This document shows, one piece after another, positions 9,826 through 21,846 of a DNA stretch of 64,000 nt. This DNA is from Streptomyces sp. I6 (GTDB taxonomy: Bacteria; Actinomycetota; Actinomycetes; Streptomycetales; Streptomycetaceae): NCBI GenBank assembly GCA_003725745.1, contig RHDP01000001.1, positions 799,001 to 863,000 of the forward strand. Reading direction: 5' to 3'. The translations under genes and the position numbers were made by a program. The notes under the pieces are model-generated. The model worked only from the letters and a program-made list of their open reading frames with translations. It was not told where the DNA came from and did not search any database. How positions within the stretch are numbered: position 1 is the first letter of the stretch; each line of letters starts with the position of its first letter.

Positions 9826-10608
9826 GTGGTCAGCAGCGATCAGCGACGGCGCCAGCTCGCCAGGAAGAAGTTCGAGCGGCAGCAGCAGCGCCGTGAGGAG
9901 GCCCGCAGGAAGGCCAGGCGCCGCAACGCCGTCATCGCGGCCGGCCTCGCCGTCGTGGTCGCGGCGGGCGGCGCCGCGTACCTCTCGGTGGGCCTGGCGG
10001 ACGGCGGCTCACGGGACGACGCCTCCCGGCGGACCGACCCGGCGCCCACGGAGAGCGAGAGCGGTGCGCCGGAGCCGAAGATGGCCATCGACGCCAAGGC
10101 CGCGTACCGGATGTCGCTGGACACCAGCCAGGGCGCCATCGCCTTCACCATGGACGCCGCGAAGACGCCGCGCACGGTCAACTCCTTCAAGCACCTCGCG
10201 GACAAGGGCTTCTTCGACGGCACCACGTGCCACCGGCTGACCACGGAGGGCATCTTCGTACTGCAGTGCGGGGATCCCCAGGGCGACGGCTCGGGTGGCC
10301 CGGGATACACGATCCCGGACGAGAACCTCACGGCGCTCGGCAAGCCGGGGGCGGACGGCAAGGTCACGTATCCGGCCGGCACGGTGGCCATGGCGAACAC
10401 GGGCCGGCCGAACAGCGGCGGCAGCCAGTTCTTCCTGGTCTACAAGGACAGCAAGCTGCCGCCGTCGTACACGCCGTTCGGCACGATCGACGAGGCGGGT
10501 CTGTCCGTGGTGAAGGCCGTCGGGGCGGCCGGTGTCGCGGGCGGGGCCGGGGACGGCGCCCCCGTGAAGTCCGTCTCGGTGAAGAAGGCGGCGGTCAGCA
10601 AGGGGTGA
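9826..10608 (+). CDS. membrane-anchored cyclophilin-type peptidyl-prolyl isomerase
   Basis: Catalyses cis-trans isomerisation of Xaa-Pro bonds, probably outside the membrane. GTG 9826 (VSSDQRRRQLARKKFERQQQ after the first Val) follows AAGGAG by about 9 nt and gives 260 residues. A strongly basic, Arg/Gln-rich N-terminal helix (1-35) is followed by one membrane segment (about 37-57), an Asp/Ser/Glu-rich linker and the cyclophilin domain (about 95-250; FFDGTTCHRL, MANTGRPNSGGSQFF). Divergent from the metallo-hydrolase/hisS unit. Confidence 0.93.
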   Translation: MVSSDQRRRQLARKKFERQQQRREEARRKARRRNAVIAAGLAVVVAAGGAAYLSVGLADGGSRDDASRRTDPAPTESESGAPEPKMAIDAKAAYRMSLDTSQGAIAFTMDAAKTPRTVNSFKHLADKGFFDGTTCHRLTTEGIFVLQCGDPQGDGSGGPGYTIPDENLTALGKPGADGKVTYPAGTVAMANTGRPNSGGSQFFLVYKDSKLPPSYTPFGTIDEAGLSVVKAVGAAGVAGGAGDGAPVKSVSVKKAAVSKG

Positions 10609-10782
10609 CCGGGCGAATTCGGCGGCGCCGAGTGCGGACAGCCGGGCGGCCGGTCGCCTAGATTGGCGTTGTGCAGCGCGGACCGGGTCCGCGTTGCGGG
10701 AGGGCGGGCGATGCCCGTCCAGGAAACTGTGGACGATGCCCGGGGGCCCGAGCCCCTCGGGGCATCATGTGGAGGAGGCGCT

Positions 10783-12012
10783 GTGAGCAGCGACCCGTGG
10801 GGCCGCGTCGACGAGACGGGCACCGTGTACGTGCGGACTTCCGAGGGCGAGAAGGTCGTCGGATCGTGGCAGGCGGGCTCTCCCGAGGAGGCACTGGCCT
10901 ACTTCGAGCGCAAGTACGAGGGCTTGGTTGTCGAGATCGGCCTCCTCGAGAAGCGAGTGAAGACCACCGATCTGTCGGCGAAGGACGCGATGGCGGCGAT
11001 CGACCACATCCGCGGGCAGATCGACGAGCACCACGCGGTCGGCGACCTCGAGGCGCTGAGCAGTCGGCTGGACGCGCTCGTGGCCTCGGTCGAGGCGCGT
11101 CGTGAGGAGCGCAAGGCCCAGAAGGCGAAGCAGACCGACGAGGCCCGGCACGCCAAGGAGGCACTGGTCGCCGAGGCCGAGGAGCTGGCGCAGAGCGAGC
11201 AGTGGCGGGCGGCCGGCGAGCGGCTCCGGGCCCTGGTGGACACCTGGAAGGGCCTGCCGCGGCTCGACCGGAAGTCCGACGACGAGCTGTGGCACCGCTT
11301 CTCCCATGCGCGGTCGGCGTTCTCCAAGCGCCGCAAGGCGCACTTCGCCGCGCTGGACGCGCAGCGGGAGGTGGCCCGGCAGACGAAGGAGCGGCTGGTC
11401 GCCGAGGCCGAGTCGCTGTCCGGTTCGACGGACTGGGGTCCCACGGCCGCGCGCTACCGCGAGCTGATGGCGGAGTGGAAGGCCGCGGGCCGCGCGCAGC
11501 GCGAGCACGAGGAGGACCTGTGGAACCGCTTCCGCGGCGCCCAGGACATCTTCTTCGCCGCCCGCAGCGGGGTGTTCGCGGAGCGGGACGCCGAGCAGTC
11601 CGAGAACCTGAAGCTCAAGGAGGAGCTGGCGGTCGAGGCGGAGAAGCTGGTGCCGGTGACGGACCTGAAGGGCGCGCGTGCCGCCTTCCGGTCCATCAAC
11701 GAGCGCTGGGAGGCGATCGGCCACGTCCCGCGTGACGACCGGCCGAAGGTCGAGGGCCGGATGCACGCGGTGGAGCGGGCGATCCAGGAGGCCGAGGAGA
11801 CCGAGTGGCGGCGCACCAACCCCGAGGCCCGGGCGCGTGCCGAGGGCCTGACGGGTCAGCTGCAGGCGGCGGTCGACAAGCTGCGTGCGCAGATCGACGC
11901 GGCCCGGGCGGCCGGCAACAACGCCAAGGCCGACAAGCTCTCACGTGAGCTCGAGGGCCGGCAGGCGCTGCTCGACCAGGCGCTGAAGGGCCTGGAGGAG
12001 TTCGGCGGCTGA
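10783..12012 (+). CDS. DUF349 repeat coiled-coil protein
   Basis: A 409-residue, highly charged helical protein. GTG 10783 (VSSDPWGRVDETG) has GGAGGAGG 4 nt upstream; earlier in-frame codons are non-coding in character. An N-terminal WGRVDETGTVYVRTSEGEKV module is followed by several DUF349 repeats, each about 70 residues with a W-K and LW-RF pattern (DDELWHRFSHAR, EEDLWNRFRGAQ), then a C-terminal coiled coil. Biochemical function is unknown; the protein is cytoplasmic by composition. It sits alone between the cyclophilin gene and a very strong terminator. Confidence 0.9.
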   Translation: MSSDPWGRVDETGTVYVRTSEGEKVVGSWQAGSPEEALAYFERKYEGLVVEIGLLEKRVKTTDLSAKDAMAAIDHIRGQIDEHHAVGDLEALSSRLDALVASVEARREERKAQKAKQTDEARHAKEALVAEAEELAQSEQWRAAGERLRALVDTWKGLPRLDRKSDDELWHRFSHARSAFSKRRKAHFAALDAQREVARQTKERLVAEAESLSGSTDWGPTAARYRELMAEWKAAGRAQREHEEDLWNRFRGAQDIFFAARSGVFAERDAEQSENLKLKEELAVEAEKLVPVTDLKGARAAFRSINERWEAIGHVPRDDRPKVEGRMHAVERAIQEAEETEWRRTNPEARARAEGLTGQLQAAVDKLRAQIDAARAAGNNAKADKLSRELEGRQALLDQALKGLEEFGG

Positions 12013-12029
12013 CAGCCTGAGTCGGACAC

Positions 12030-12079
12030 GCGCACGGGACGGGCCCGGCGGCAGATGCCGCCGGGCCCGTCCCGTGCGC
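12030..12079 (+). terminator. perfect 23-bp hairpin after the DUF349 gene
   Basis: The arm GCGCACGGGACGGGCCCGGC (+GGC) is repeated as its exact reverse complement after the 4-nt loop AGAT. The hairpin begins 17 nt past the stop codon. It is one of the strongest inverted repeats in the window and a clear terminator. Confidence 0.85.
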
Positions 12080-12465
12080 CGAAGGCGGGTTTCGCACCCG
12101 TACCGCCCGCCGGAACCGCTCCCCCGGCTGTGCGGACCCGTCCGGTGCGCCGGGGGTGCGGGTCCCGACGCGACCCGCGTCCCCCCCACGGCGGAGGGCG
12201 CTCGGCCGCCCGCCGGGCCCGCCGCGCGCCGAGGTGTGCGGGGGCCGTTTCAGGTAGGGACGGCGACGGGGCCCCTCCCGCATCCCCAGGGGCACGAGCC
12301 CTCCCCTGCGCCCAGGGGCGCACGGGCCCCTCCCCTGCGCCGAGGGGTAGTGGCCCCCGCCGCCCCCCGTCTCCCGCCGGAGCGGCAGGCCCACGGCTGC
12401 CGCCGGACCCGCGGAGGGCCCACGGCTGCCGCCGGACCCGCGGAGGGCCCACGGGTGGCCGGTCG
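12080..12465. other. GC-rich intergenic DNA with short tandem repeats
   Basis: No gene is supported in this 386-bp gap between the DUF349 terminator and the relA stop. Both strands are open in several frames but show no start with a ribosome-binding site and no recognisable protein. It contains two exact 29-bp tandem copies (12390-12418 and 12419-12447, beginning CCCACGGCTGCC) plus a partial third, and imperfect C-rich direct repeats around 12290-12350. Confidence 0.7.
12390..12454. repeat. 29-bp tandem repeat, 2.2 copies
   Basis: Two identical head-to-tail 29-bp copies beginning CCCACGGCTGCCGCCGGACC at 12390 and 12419, followed by a truncated third at 12448. It lies in the relA 3' intergenic region. 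Probably replication slippage; no coding role. Confidence 0.9.
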
Positions 12466-14960
<2,495 letters not shown>

Positions 14961-15063
14961 GAGCGCTCCTCGTGCGGATCCGGGTCCCCGGTCAGGCCCG
15001 GAAAGGCCATGGTATCGACCCCCGGCGTTCGCCTCCCCCCGGGACGGGGACTGTCCACAACGC

Positions 15064-15098
15064 GGAACGGGCACCCGGTGTTCCCGGATGCCCGTTCC
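15064..15098 (-). terminator. hairpin downstream of apt
   Basis: The 10-bp stem GGAACGGGCA/TGCCCGTTCC with an internal CCGG/CCGG mini-stem lies 51-86 nt past the apt stop on the minus strand. It separates the yajC-secDF-apt unit from relA. Confidence 0.6.
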
Positions 15099-15149
15099 CG
15101 TGCCCGTAGGTGTACCCGTTGCCGCGCCCGTGCGGCGGTGCAGCGGCGG

Positions 15150-15692
15150 TCAGACCGTCAGCAGCGCGTCCAGCGGGGCTCCGTCCAGCGCGGGCTCCAG
15201 TCGGGCCCGCCCGCCGAGGAAGCCCAGCTCCATGAGGATCGCGACACCCGCGACCTCGGCGCCGGCGCGGCGGATCAGCCCCAGTGAGGCCTCGGCGGTG
15301 CCGCCGGTGGCGAGGACGTCGTCGATCACCATGACCCGGTCGTCGCGGCCGAGGTCCTCGGCGTGGATCTCGACCTCGGCCGTGCCGTACTCCAGCTCGT
15401 ACGCCTGCGACAGCGTCGCTCCGGGGAGCTTGCCCGCCTTGCGCACGGGAACGAAGCCGAGGCCGGCGCGGACCGCGACCGGGGCGGCGAGGATGAAGCC
15501 CCGGGCCTCCAGGCCGACGACCTTCGTCGCGCCGTGCTCCGCGCACAGGCCCGCGAGAGCGTCGGTGAGCGCCGTGAAGGCCGCCGGGTCCGCGAGCAGC
15601 GGGGTGATGTCCTTGAACATCACGCCCGGCTTCGGGTAGTCGGAGACGTCCCGGATGCGGCTGAGCAGGAGCTGCCGGACGTCCGCGGTCAT
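15150..15692 (-). CDS. apt: adenine phosphoribosyltransferase
   Basis: Salvages adenine to AMP using PRPP in the cytoplasm. It has 180 residues. Typical features are KPGVMFKDITPLL near residue 20, VVGLEARGFILAAPVA near 58 and the PRPP-binding loop VMVIDDVLATGGTA near 120. ATG 15692 overlaps the secF stop by 4 nt (ATGA), so it is translationally coupled to the Sec genes. Placement between secF and relA links purine salvage with (p)ppGpp metabolism, as in other streptomycetes. Confidence 0.97.
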   Translation of the reverse strand: MTADVRQLLLSRIRDVSDYPKPGVMFKDITPLLADPAAFTALTDALAGLCAEHGATKVVGLEARGFILAAPVAVRAGLGFVPVRKAGKLPGATLSQAYELEYGTAEVEIHAEDLGRDDRVMVIDDVLATGGTAEASLGLIRRAGAEVAGVAILMELGFLGGRARLEPALDGAPLDALLTV

Positions 15693-16803
15693 CGGCGCCT
15701 GCCCGAGGAGGGCCGGCCGCGGCCGCGGCCGCGCTGGCCGACGACCGCCCCGGCCGCCGTCGCCTCGCCCTGCAGGGCGTCCTGGGGCCCGCCGTGGTGC
15801 TCCAGGTCGCCGTCCTCGGCGGACTCGCCCCTGGCGGCGGCTGCCTCGCGCTTGGCCAGGACCCGCTTCTTCAGCGCCTTCATCGCGGGCTCGCGCTCCT
15901 TCAGGTCGGCGACCAGCGGAGTGGCGATGAAGATCGACGAGTAGGCGCCGGCGGCGAGGCCGACGAACAGCGAGAGCGAGATGTCGTTGAGCATGCCCGC
16001 GCCCAGGAAGCCGCCGCCGATGAACAGCAGGCCGGCGACCGGCAGGAGCGCCACGACCGTGGTGTTGATGGAGCGGACCAGGGTGCTGTTGATCGACCGG
16101 TTGGCGATCTCGCCGTACGTCCAGCGGGTCTGCTTGGTGATGTCCTTCGTGCCCTCCTTGAGGCTGTCGAAGACCACCACCGTGTCGTACAGCGAGTAAC
16201 CGAGGATCGTGAGCAGGCCGATCACGGTGCCCGGCGTGACCTCGAAGCCGACGAGCGCGTAGACGCCGACCGTGATCGTGATGTCGTGGATCAGCGCCAC
16301 GAGGGCGGCCACCGCCATGCGCCACTCGAAGGCGATGGCGAGGTAGATCACCACGAGGATCATGAACACGCCGAGACCGGTCCAGGCCTTGTTGGCGATC
16401 TGCTCGCCCCAGCTCGGGCCGACCAGTTCGGCGTTGATCTTGCCCGCCGGGATGTCCATGTCCTCGGCGAGCTGCCGGCCCACCTGGTTGGCCTCCGCGG
16501 TGTCCAGCTCGCTGACCTGGATGCGCAGGGTGTCGTTGCCGAGCTTCTGGACGATCGCCGGGTGGCCGGTGGCCTCCTGGGCGTACTCCTGGGCCTGCGA
16601 GACGGACACGCTCGTCTTCGGGGTGGTGAAGACGGCACCGCCCTTGAACTCGATGCCCATGTTCAGACCCGCACCGCCAGGCCGACGATGGCCGTGATGG
16701 TGATCAGGATCGAGATTCCGTACCAGAGCTTCCGCTTGCCGACGAAGTCGTAGCCGACCTCACCGCGGTAGAGCCTGGCGCCAAGGTTGCCGAGACGCGA
16801 CAT
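15689..16803 (-). CDS. secF: protein translocase subunit SecF, frameshift after codon about 45
   Basis: Inner-membrane partner of SecD that uses the proton motive force to assist protein export. ATG 16803 starts MSRLGNLGARLYRGEVGYDF and reaches LAVRV then a stop. The next frame continues MGIEFKGGAVFTTPK. Adding one base at the C3 run 16668-16670 restores VRGLNMGIEF and gives 371 residues. There are six membrane segments and the conserved VIGLLTILGYSLYDTVVVFD. The charged Arg/Gly-rich C-terminus is cytoplasmic. It starts one base after the secD stop and overlaps apt. Confidence 0.95.
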
Positions 16804-16804
16804 C

Positions 16805-18559
16805 TCACGCCTCCTTCGGGTCGACGGGGGCGGAGACACGGCGCGAGCGGCGCAGCGGCGGCTTGGCGCCGAGGCGCTTCGGGTCCAGCCCGGACCAGGG
16901 GTGTCCGCTCGCGAAGAACTTCGTGCGGGCCAGGATGGTCATCAGCGGCTTGGTGAAGAAGAACACCACGACGACGTCGAGCAGGGTGGTCAGGCCCAGC
17001 GTGAACGCGAAGCCCTGGACCTTGCCGACGGTCACGACGAACAGCACCGCGGCGGCCAGGAACGACACGAAGTCGGAGACCAGGATCGTGCGGCGGGCGC
17101 GCGGCCAGGCGCGCTCGACGGCGGGGCGCAGGGTGCGGCCCTCGCGGATCTCGTCCCGGATGCGTTCGAAGTACACGATGAACGAGTCGGCCGTGATACC
17201 GATGGCGACGATGGCGCCGCAGACGGCCGGCAGGTTCAGCGCGAAACCGATGGCCGGACCGAGCAGGGACATCAGGGTGTACGTCAGGACTCCCGACACC
17301 AGCAGGCTGAGCAGGGCGACGACCGACAGTCCGCGGTAGTAGACCACCAGGTAGATCACGACGAGCGCGAGGCCGATGGCACCCGCGATGAGGCCGGCCT
17401 TGAGCTGCTCGCCGCCGAGCGCGGGCGTCACGGTGGTGACGGTCTCGACGTTGAAGCTCAGCGGCAGGGCACCGTAGGACAGGATGTTCCCGAGGTCCTG
17501 CGCCGACTGCTGGTCGAAGTTGCCGGAGATCTCGGCGTTGGCGCTGAGGGTCTGGTTGACCTGCGGAGCGGAGACCACCTCGCCGTCCAGCACGATCGCG
17601 AACTGGTTCAACGGCGACGGCTGCTGAGACAGCTTGCCGGTGATCTTCGCGAACTTCTTCGCGCCGGCGCTGGTGAAGTCCATCTGCACGATCCAGATGC
17701 CGCGCTGCGGGTCCAGCACGCCCTTGGCGTCGTCGACGTCCCTGCCGTCGACCTCGGCCGGGCCGAGCAGGTACTTCTCCCACCCGCCGATGCTGTTCTT
17801 GCCGCAGGCGACGGTGGGCTGCTCGGGCTGGGCGTCCTTGCCGGCGTTGGCGCGTGCCTTCGGGTCGAGGCAGTTCAGCGCGGCGAACTGCTTCTCCAGC
17901 GCGGAGTCCCCCGCGGCACCGCTCGGCGTGGCCGCCGGGGCCGGGCTCTGGGTGCTCTCCGGCTGCCCGGAGGCGGCACCGCTCGGTGAGGGAGAGGGCG
18001 CCTTCAGCGCGCCCGTGACGGCCCGGCCCTGCGTGGTCGGGCTGGCGCTCGGCGCGGTGGCCTTGTCCTTGCCGTCGGTGGCCTGGTCGCCGGGCTCACC
18101 GGAGGGCGAGGCGCTCGGGCTTCCGGAGGGCTCGGGCGTCGCCGGACCGGCGGGCAGCACGTTGAGCACGGGGCGGAAGTACAGCCGGGCGGTCGTACCC
18201 ACCTGCTTCTGGGCCTGCTCCGAGTTCGTCCCCTTGGGGATGTTGACGATGATGTTCTCTCGGCCCTGGGTCTGGACCTCGGCCTCGGAGACACCCAGAC
18301 CGTTGACCCGGCGCTCGATGATGCCGACCGCCGTGTTCATGTTGGTCTCGTTGACCGCGCTCTCCTTGCCGGGCTCCGCCTCGGCCTTGAGCGTGATCGT
18401 CGTGCCGCCCGCGAGGTCGATACCGAGTCGCGGCGTGGTCTCCCCCGACCAGAACATCCCGCCGACGAGAGCGGCCATGACGATCAGCATCAGCGCGAGG
18501 GTACGCCCCGGCCTCCCCTGACCCCCCGGCGCCTTTCGGCCCTTCTTCGGTGCTGCCAC
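16805..18559 (-). CDS. secD: protein translocase subunit SecD
   Basis: Sec accessory membrane protein, 584 residues from GTG 18559 (VAAPKKGRKAPGGQGRPGRT). The first membrane segment (about 20-40) is followed by RLGIDLAGGTTITLKAE, a large external domain holding a Ser/Pro/Ala-rich insertion of about 110 residues (about 125-235) typical of actinobacterial SecD, then five C-terminal segments with VCGAIVAIGITADSFIVYFE. The open frame runs on into yajC without a stop because of a frameshift there. That apparent 821-residue fusion is an artefact, since GTG 18559 lies 145 nt after the yajC stop. Confidence 0.96.
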   Translation of the reverse strand: MAAPKKGRKAPGGQGRPGRTLALMLIVMAALVGGMFWSGETTPRLGIDLAGGTTITLKAEAEPGKESAVNETNMNTAVGIIERRVNGLGVSEAEVQTQGRENIIVNIPKGTNSEQAQKQVGTTARLYFRPVLNVLPAGPATPEPSGSPSASPSGEPGDQATDGKDKATAPSASPTTQGRAVTGALKAPSPSPSGAASGQPESTQSPAPAATPSGAAGDSALEKQFAALNCLDPKARANAGKDAQPEQPTVACGKNSIGGWEKYLLGPAEVDGRDVDDAKGVLDPQRGIWIVQMDFTSAGAKKFAKITGKLSQQPSPLNQFAIVLDGEVVSAPQVNQTLSANAEISGNFDQQSAQDLGNILSYGALPLSFNVETVTTVTPALGGEQLKAGLIAGAIGLALVVIYLVVYYRGLSVVALLSLLVSGVLTYTLMSLLGPAIGFALNLPAVCGAIVAIGITADSFIVYFERIRDEIREGRTLRPAVERAWPRARRTILVSDFVSFLAAAVLFVVTVGKVQGFAFTLGLTTLLDVVVVFFFTKPLMTILARTKFFASGHPWSGLDPKRLGAKPPLRRSRRVSAPVDPKEA

Positions 18560-18704
18560 CTTGTCGTTTCTCCCTGTCCAACCGCCCCGCGCCGGGTGTG
18601 CGACGGGTCGGCCACGATGTGTTGTGGGGACCTGCCCCGCGGAAGAAGTGGGCACACGCCGGGACCGCGGCGCGCCCGACGGCGCACGCGGTCCCCGGTC
18701 GCGG

Positions 18705-19189
18705 CTACTTCGCGTCGGTGTCGCCGCCGCTCTTGTCGTCGCTCTTGGCGCCCTTGGCCCCCGGCGCCGGCTCGGCGTCGTCCGCCTCGCCCTTCTTGCC
18801 GAGGTCGATCTTGGCATCGCCGGCGGGTCGGCGGCGGCACCCGGCTCGGTCAGCGAGGAGGCGTCGTCCGGCACGATCGGCGTGTCGCCCTCGAGGTCGC
18901 CGTCCTCGTCGCCGTGCACGATCCGGTTGTACTCGGCGTCCTCCAGGACGGCCCCGATGGCGTTCTTCGCGAACACGAGGTGGACGCCGGGCGCGGCCTC
19001 GACGAGCACCGTGTCGTCGTTGACCTCCTTGACGGTGGCGTAGAGGCCGCCGATCGTCCGGACGCCGGTACCGGGCTGCATCTGGTTCCTCATGTTCGCC
19101 GCCGCCTGCTGCTTCTTCTTGGCGGAGCGGGTCATCAGGAACATGGCCCCGATGAGGACGATGAACGGGAGGAGGGTCACGATATCCAC
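18705..19189 (-). CDS. yajC: preprotein translocase subunit YajC, frameshift near the C-terminus
   Basis: Small membrane protein of the SecDF-YajC complex. GTG 19189 ([20 protein letters not shown]) has AAGGA about 10 nt upstream. One N-terminal membrane segment precedes [16 protein letters not shown] and the cytoplasmic [14 protein letters not shown] domain. The acidic tail switches frame at the G3 run 18825-18827; restoring one base gives [20 protein letters not shown] to the stop and 161 residues. First gene of the yajC-secD-secF-apt unit. Confidence 0.93.
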
Positions 19190-19353
19190 GGGACGGAATT
19201 CCTTCGCACGACCGCGGTGAGGAGCGGCCTGGTCTACGGGGGTGGGTACGCCGACCATCACGGGCGGCATCGGCGGAGTCTAAGCGAGTCCGCGTCGATG
19301 GAACAACGCCCAGCATCGCACCCCGGTTCCCGCCCGGGCGACCCTCCGCGCCG

Positions 19354-20428
19354 TCACGTCCCGAACAGACCCGGTTGTCCACCGCCGCCGGAACCCTGCC
19401 GGGCGGCACCAGGCCGAGATGCGCCCATGCCGCCGGAGTCGCCACCCGGCCGCGCGGGGTACGGGCCAGCAGACCCTCCCGGACGAGGAAGGGCTCGGCG
19501 ACCTCCTCGACGGTCTCCCGCTCCTCCCCGACGGCCACGGCCAGGGTCGACAGGCCGACCGGGCCGCCGGCGAAGAGCTTGAGGAGGGCTTGCAGCACGG
19601 CGCGGTCGAGCCGGTCGAGGCCGCGGCCGTCCACCTCGTACACCCCGAGAGCCGCCGCCGCGATCTCCCGGGTGATCCGGCCGTCCGCCTTGACCTGCGC
19701 GTAGTCCCGGACGCGGCGCAGCAGCCGGTTGGCGATGCGGGGCGTGCCGCGGGAGCGGCCCGCGATCTCCGCGGCCCCGGCCGTGTCGATCGCCACATCG
19801 AGGAGCTGGGCGGAGCGGTGGATGACGCGCTCCAGCTCGGACGGCTCGTAGAACTCCATGTGCGCGGTGAAGCCGAAGCGGTCGCGCAGCGGGGAGGCAG
19901 CAGCCCGGCCCGGGTGGTGGCGCCGACCAGGGTGAACGGCGGCAGCTCCAGCGGGATGGCGGTGGCGCCGGGCCCCTTGCCGACGATCACGTCGACGCGG
20001 AAGTCCTCCATCGCCATGTAGAGCATCTCCTCGGCGGGCCGCGACATCCGGTGGATCTCGTCGAGGAACAGCACCTCGCCCTCCTGGAGGGAGGACAGGA
20101 TGGCGGCGAGGTCTCCCGCGTGCTGGATGGCCGGGCCGCTGGTGATCCTGATCGGGGCGCCCATCTCGGCCGCGATGATCATGGAGAGCGTGGTCTTGCC
20201 GAGCCCCGGCGATCCGGAGAGCAGGACGTGGTCGGCGGTGGCACCGCGGGCGAGGGCCGCCTTCAGCACGAGATCGAGCTGCTCCCGTACGCGCTCCTGG
20301 CCGACGAACTCCTCCAGCGACTTCGGCCGCAGGGCCGCCTCCACGGCCTGGTCCTCGCCGTCGGCGGAGGCCGCGACGAGCCTGCCGTCGGCGTCGTCGG
20401 TCGTCGGTGCGGTGTCGTCCCAGTTCAC
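19354..20428 (-). CDS. ruvB: Holliday junction branch-migration ATPase RuvB, two frameshifts
   Basis: Motor of the RuvAB complex. GTG 20428 starts [12 protein letters not shown]. Walker [12 protein letters not shown] is near residue 72, Walker [13 protein letters not shown] near 122 and sensor 1 GATTRAG near 175. The frame breaks after [11 protein letters not shown] at run 19891-19894, resumes as [23 protein letters not shown], and breaks again at 19394-19396 before a C-terminus ending [11 protein letters not shown]. With both bases restored it has 358 residues, the usual length. The winged-helix domain is intact. Last gene of ruvC-ruvA-ruvB. Confidence 0.95.
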
Positions 20429-20458
20429 AGTGGATTGCCTCGCGTGGGTCGGCGGGTC

Positions 20459-20545
20459 CGGTTCGGTCCGGCGGGGTGCGGTCCGGTCAGCGGGTGCGGA
20501 GCCGGTCAGCGGTGCGGAGCCGGTCCCGCGGGGTGCGGTTCGGGG
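20459..20545. repeat. degenerate GGTGCGG/GCCGGTC repeats in the ruvA-ruvB spacer
   Basis: The 117-nt gap between ruvA and ruvB is filled with imperfect iterations of CAGCGGGTGCGG and GAGCCGGTC, continuing into the last codons of ruvA. No start or hairpin stands out. Probably slippage-generated, since ruv genes are otherwise tightly spaced. Confidence 0.65.
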
Positions 20546-21157
20546 TCAGCGGGTGCGGTTCAGCGTCCGGAGAGCCGCCTTGAGCAGCGGGCCGACCTGG
20601 GGCTCACCGGCCGCCGCCTCCACCTGCGGCGTCACCGCGGCGACCGCCTCGTCGGCCTCACGGGTGGCATAGCCGAGCCCGATCAGCGCGGCGTGCAACT
20701 GGTCGCGCCAGGACTGGGTGACGGGAGCACCGACGGCACGCCCCGGTGACCCGACAGGCTCACCGAGGCGGTCCCTCAACTCCAGCAGCAGCTTCTGGGC
20801 GCCCTTCTTCCCGATGCCGGGCACGGCGGTGAGCGCCTTCTCGTCGGCGGTGGCCACCGCCCGCCGCAGCGCGTCCGGGCTGTGCACCGCGAGCATGGCC
20901 TGCGCCAGCCGGGGTCCGACCCCGCTCGCGGTCTGGAGCAGCTCGAAGACCTGCCGCTCGTCGTCGTCGGCGAAGCCGTACAGCGTCAGCGAGTCCTCCC
21001 TGACCACCAACGACGTGGCGAGCCTGGCCTGCTGACCCACCCTCAGCCCGGAGAGGGTGTCCGGTGTGCACTGGACGGCCATGCCGACACCGCCGACCTC
21101 GATCACCGCGGTGGTCGGGGCGAGGGCGGCGACCGCGCCGCTCACAAAGGCGATCAT
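20546..21157 (-). CDS. ruvA: Holliday junction-binding protein RuvA
   Basis: Tetrameric DNA-binding subunit that loads RuvB on Holliday junctions. It has 203 residues. The N-terminal OB domain begins [20 protein letters not shown]; two helix-hairpin-helix motifs include [13 protein letters not shown] and [16 protein letters not shown]. After a flexible linker the C-terminal RuvB-binding domain ([18 protein letters not shown]) follows. ATG 21157 overlaps the ruvC stop by 4 nt (ATGA). Confidence 0.97.
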   Translation of the reverse strand: MIAFVSGAVAALAPTTAVIEVGGVGMAVQCTPDTLSGLRVGQQARLATSLVVREDSLTLYGFADDDERQVFELLQTASGVGPRLAQAMLAVHSPDALRRAVATADEKALTAVPGIGKKGAQKLLLELRDRLGEPVGSPGRAVGAPVTQSWRDQLHAALIGLGYATREADEAVAAVTPQVEAAAGEPQVGPLLKAALRTLNRTR

Positions 21158-21687
21158 GCGCTACGGCCTTTCGTCGCGTGATGGGCGGCGACCGCCCGCT
21201 GCAGGCGGTTCTGCGCGGGCGCGCGCCAGATGTGGCAGATGGCGAGGGCGAGGGCGTCGGCGGCGTCAGCCGGCTTCGGCGGGGCATCCAGCCGCAGCAA
21301 CCGGGTGACCATCGCTCCCACCTGCGCCTTGTCGGCGCGGCCGCTGCCGGTGACGGCCGCCTTGACCTCGCTCGGGGTGTGCAGGGCGACGGGCAGCCCG
21401 CGACGGGCCGCGCACAGCACGGCGACGGCGCTCGCCTGCGCCGTGCCCATGACCGTGCGCACGTTGTGCTGGCTGAAAACCCGCTCCACCGCGACCAGTT
21501 CGGGCCGGTGGGTGTCCAGCCACTCCTCGATGCCGCGCTCGACGGCGACGAGGCGGTCGCCGAGTCCCGCGTCCGCCGCGGTGCGGACCACCCCGACACC
21601 GAGCATGGCCAGCGGACGGCCCGCGACGCCTTCGACGACACCGATCCCGCACCGCGTCAGCCCCGGGTCCACCCCCAGCACGCGCAC
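21154..21687 (-). CDS. ruvC: crossover junction endodeoxyribonuclease RuvC
   Basis: Resolves Holliday junctions. GTG 21687 ([20 protein letters not shown]) gives 177 residues, with GAAGGGTGGG upstream. The catalytic acidic residues are the Asp in VDPGLTRCG, the Glu in VAVERVFS and the Asp pair in [12 protein letters not shown]. An upstream in-frame start would add about 50 unrelated residues and is rejected. First gene of the ruvCAB unit, separated from yebC by a strong terminator. Confidence 0.97.
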   Translation of the reverse strand: MRVLGVDPGLTRCGIGVVEGVAGRPLAMLGVGVVRTAADAGLGDRLVAVERGIEEWLDTHRPELVAVERVFSQHNVRTVMGTAQASAVAVLCAARRGLPVALHTPSEVKAAVTGSGRADKAQVGAMVTRLLRLDAPPKPADAADALALAICHIWRAPAQNRLQRAVAAHHATKGRSA

Positions 21688-21795
21688 ACGCCCACCCTTC
21701 TCCGCCGTCCCCCGGCCACCGCCGGGCGGTGTCCCGACGTTTGTGCAGGCTATCGGCTCCCTCTGACAACCGCCGACAATCGGGCGGCCCGAAAC

Positions 21796-21835
21796 GCGAC
21801 GGGCCGACGGGGCGGTGTCCCCGTCGGCCCGTCGC
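21796..21835 (-). terminator. perfect 17-bp hairpin after yebC
   Basis: GCGACGGGCCGACGGGG pairs perfectly with CCCCGTCGGCCCGTCGC across a 6-nt loop, starting 11 nt past the yebC stop on the minus strand. Strong terminator between yebC and ruvC. Confidence 0.85.
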
Positions 21836-21846
21836 ACGAGGCGGGA

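Noticed and set aside
19280..20428. 382-residue RuvB with an aberrant C-terminus
   Set aside because: The second half of that reading is a frameshift product; the true winged-helix sequence is in the neighbouring frame.
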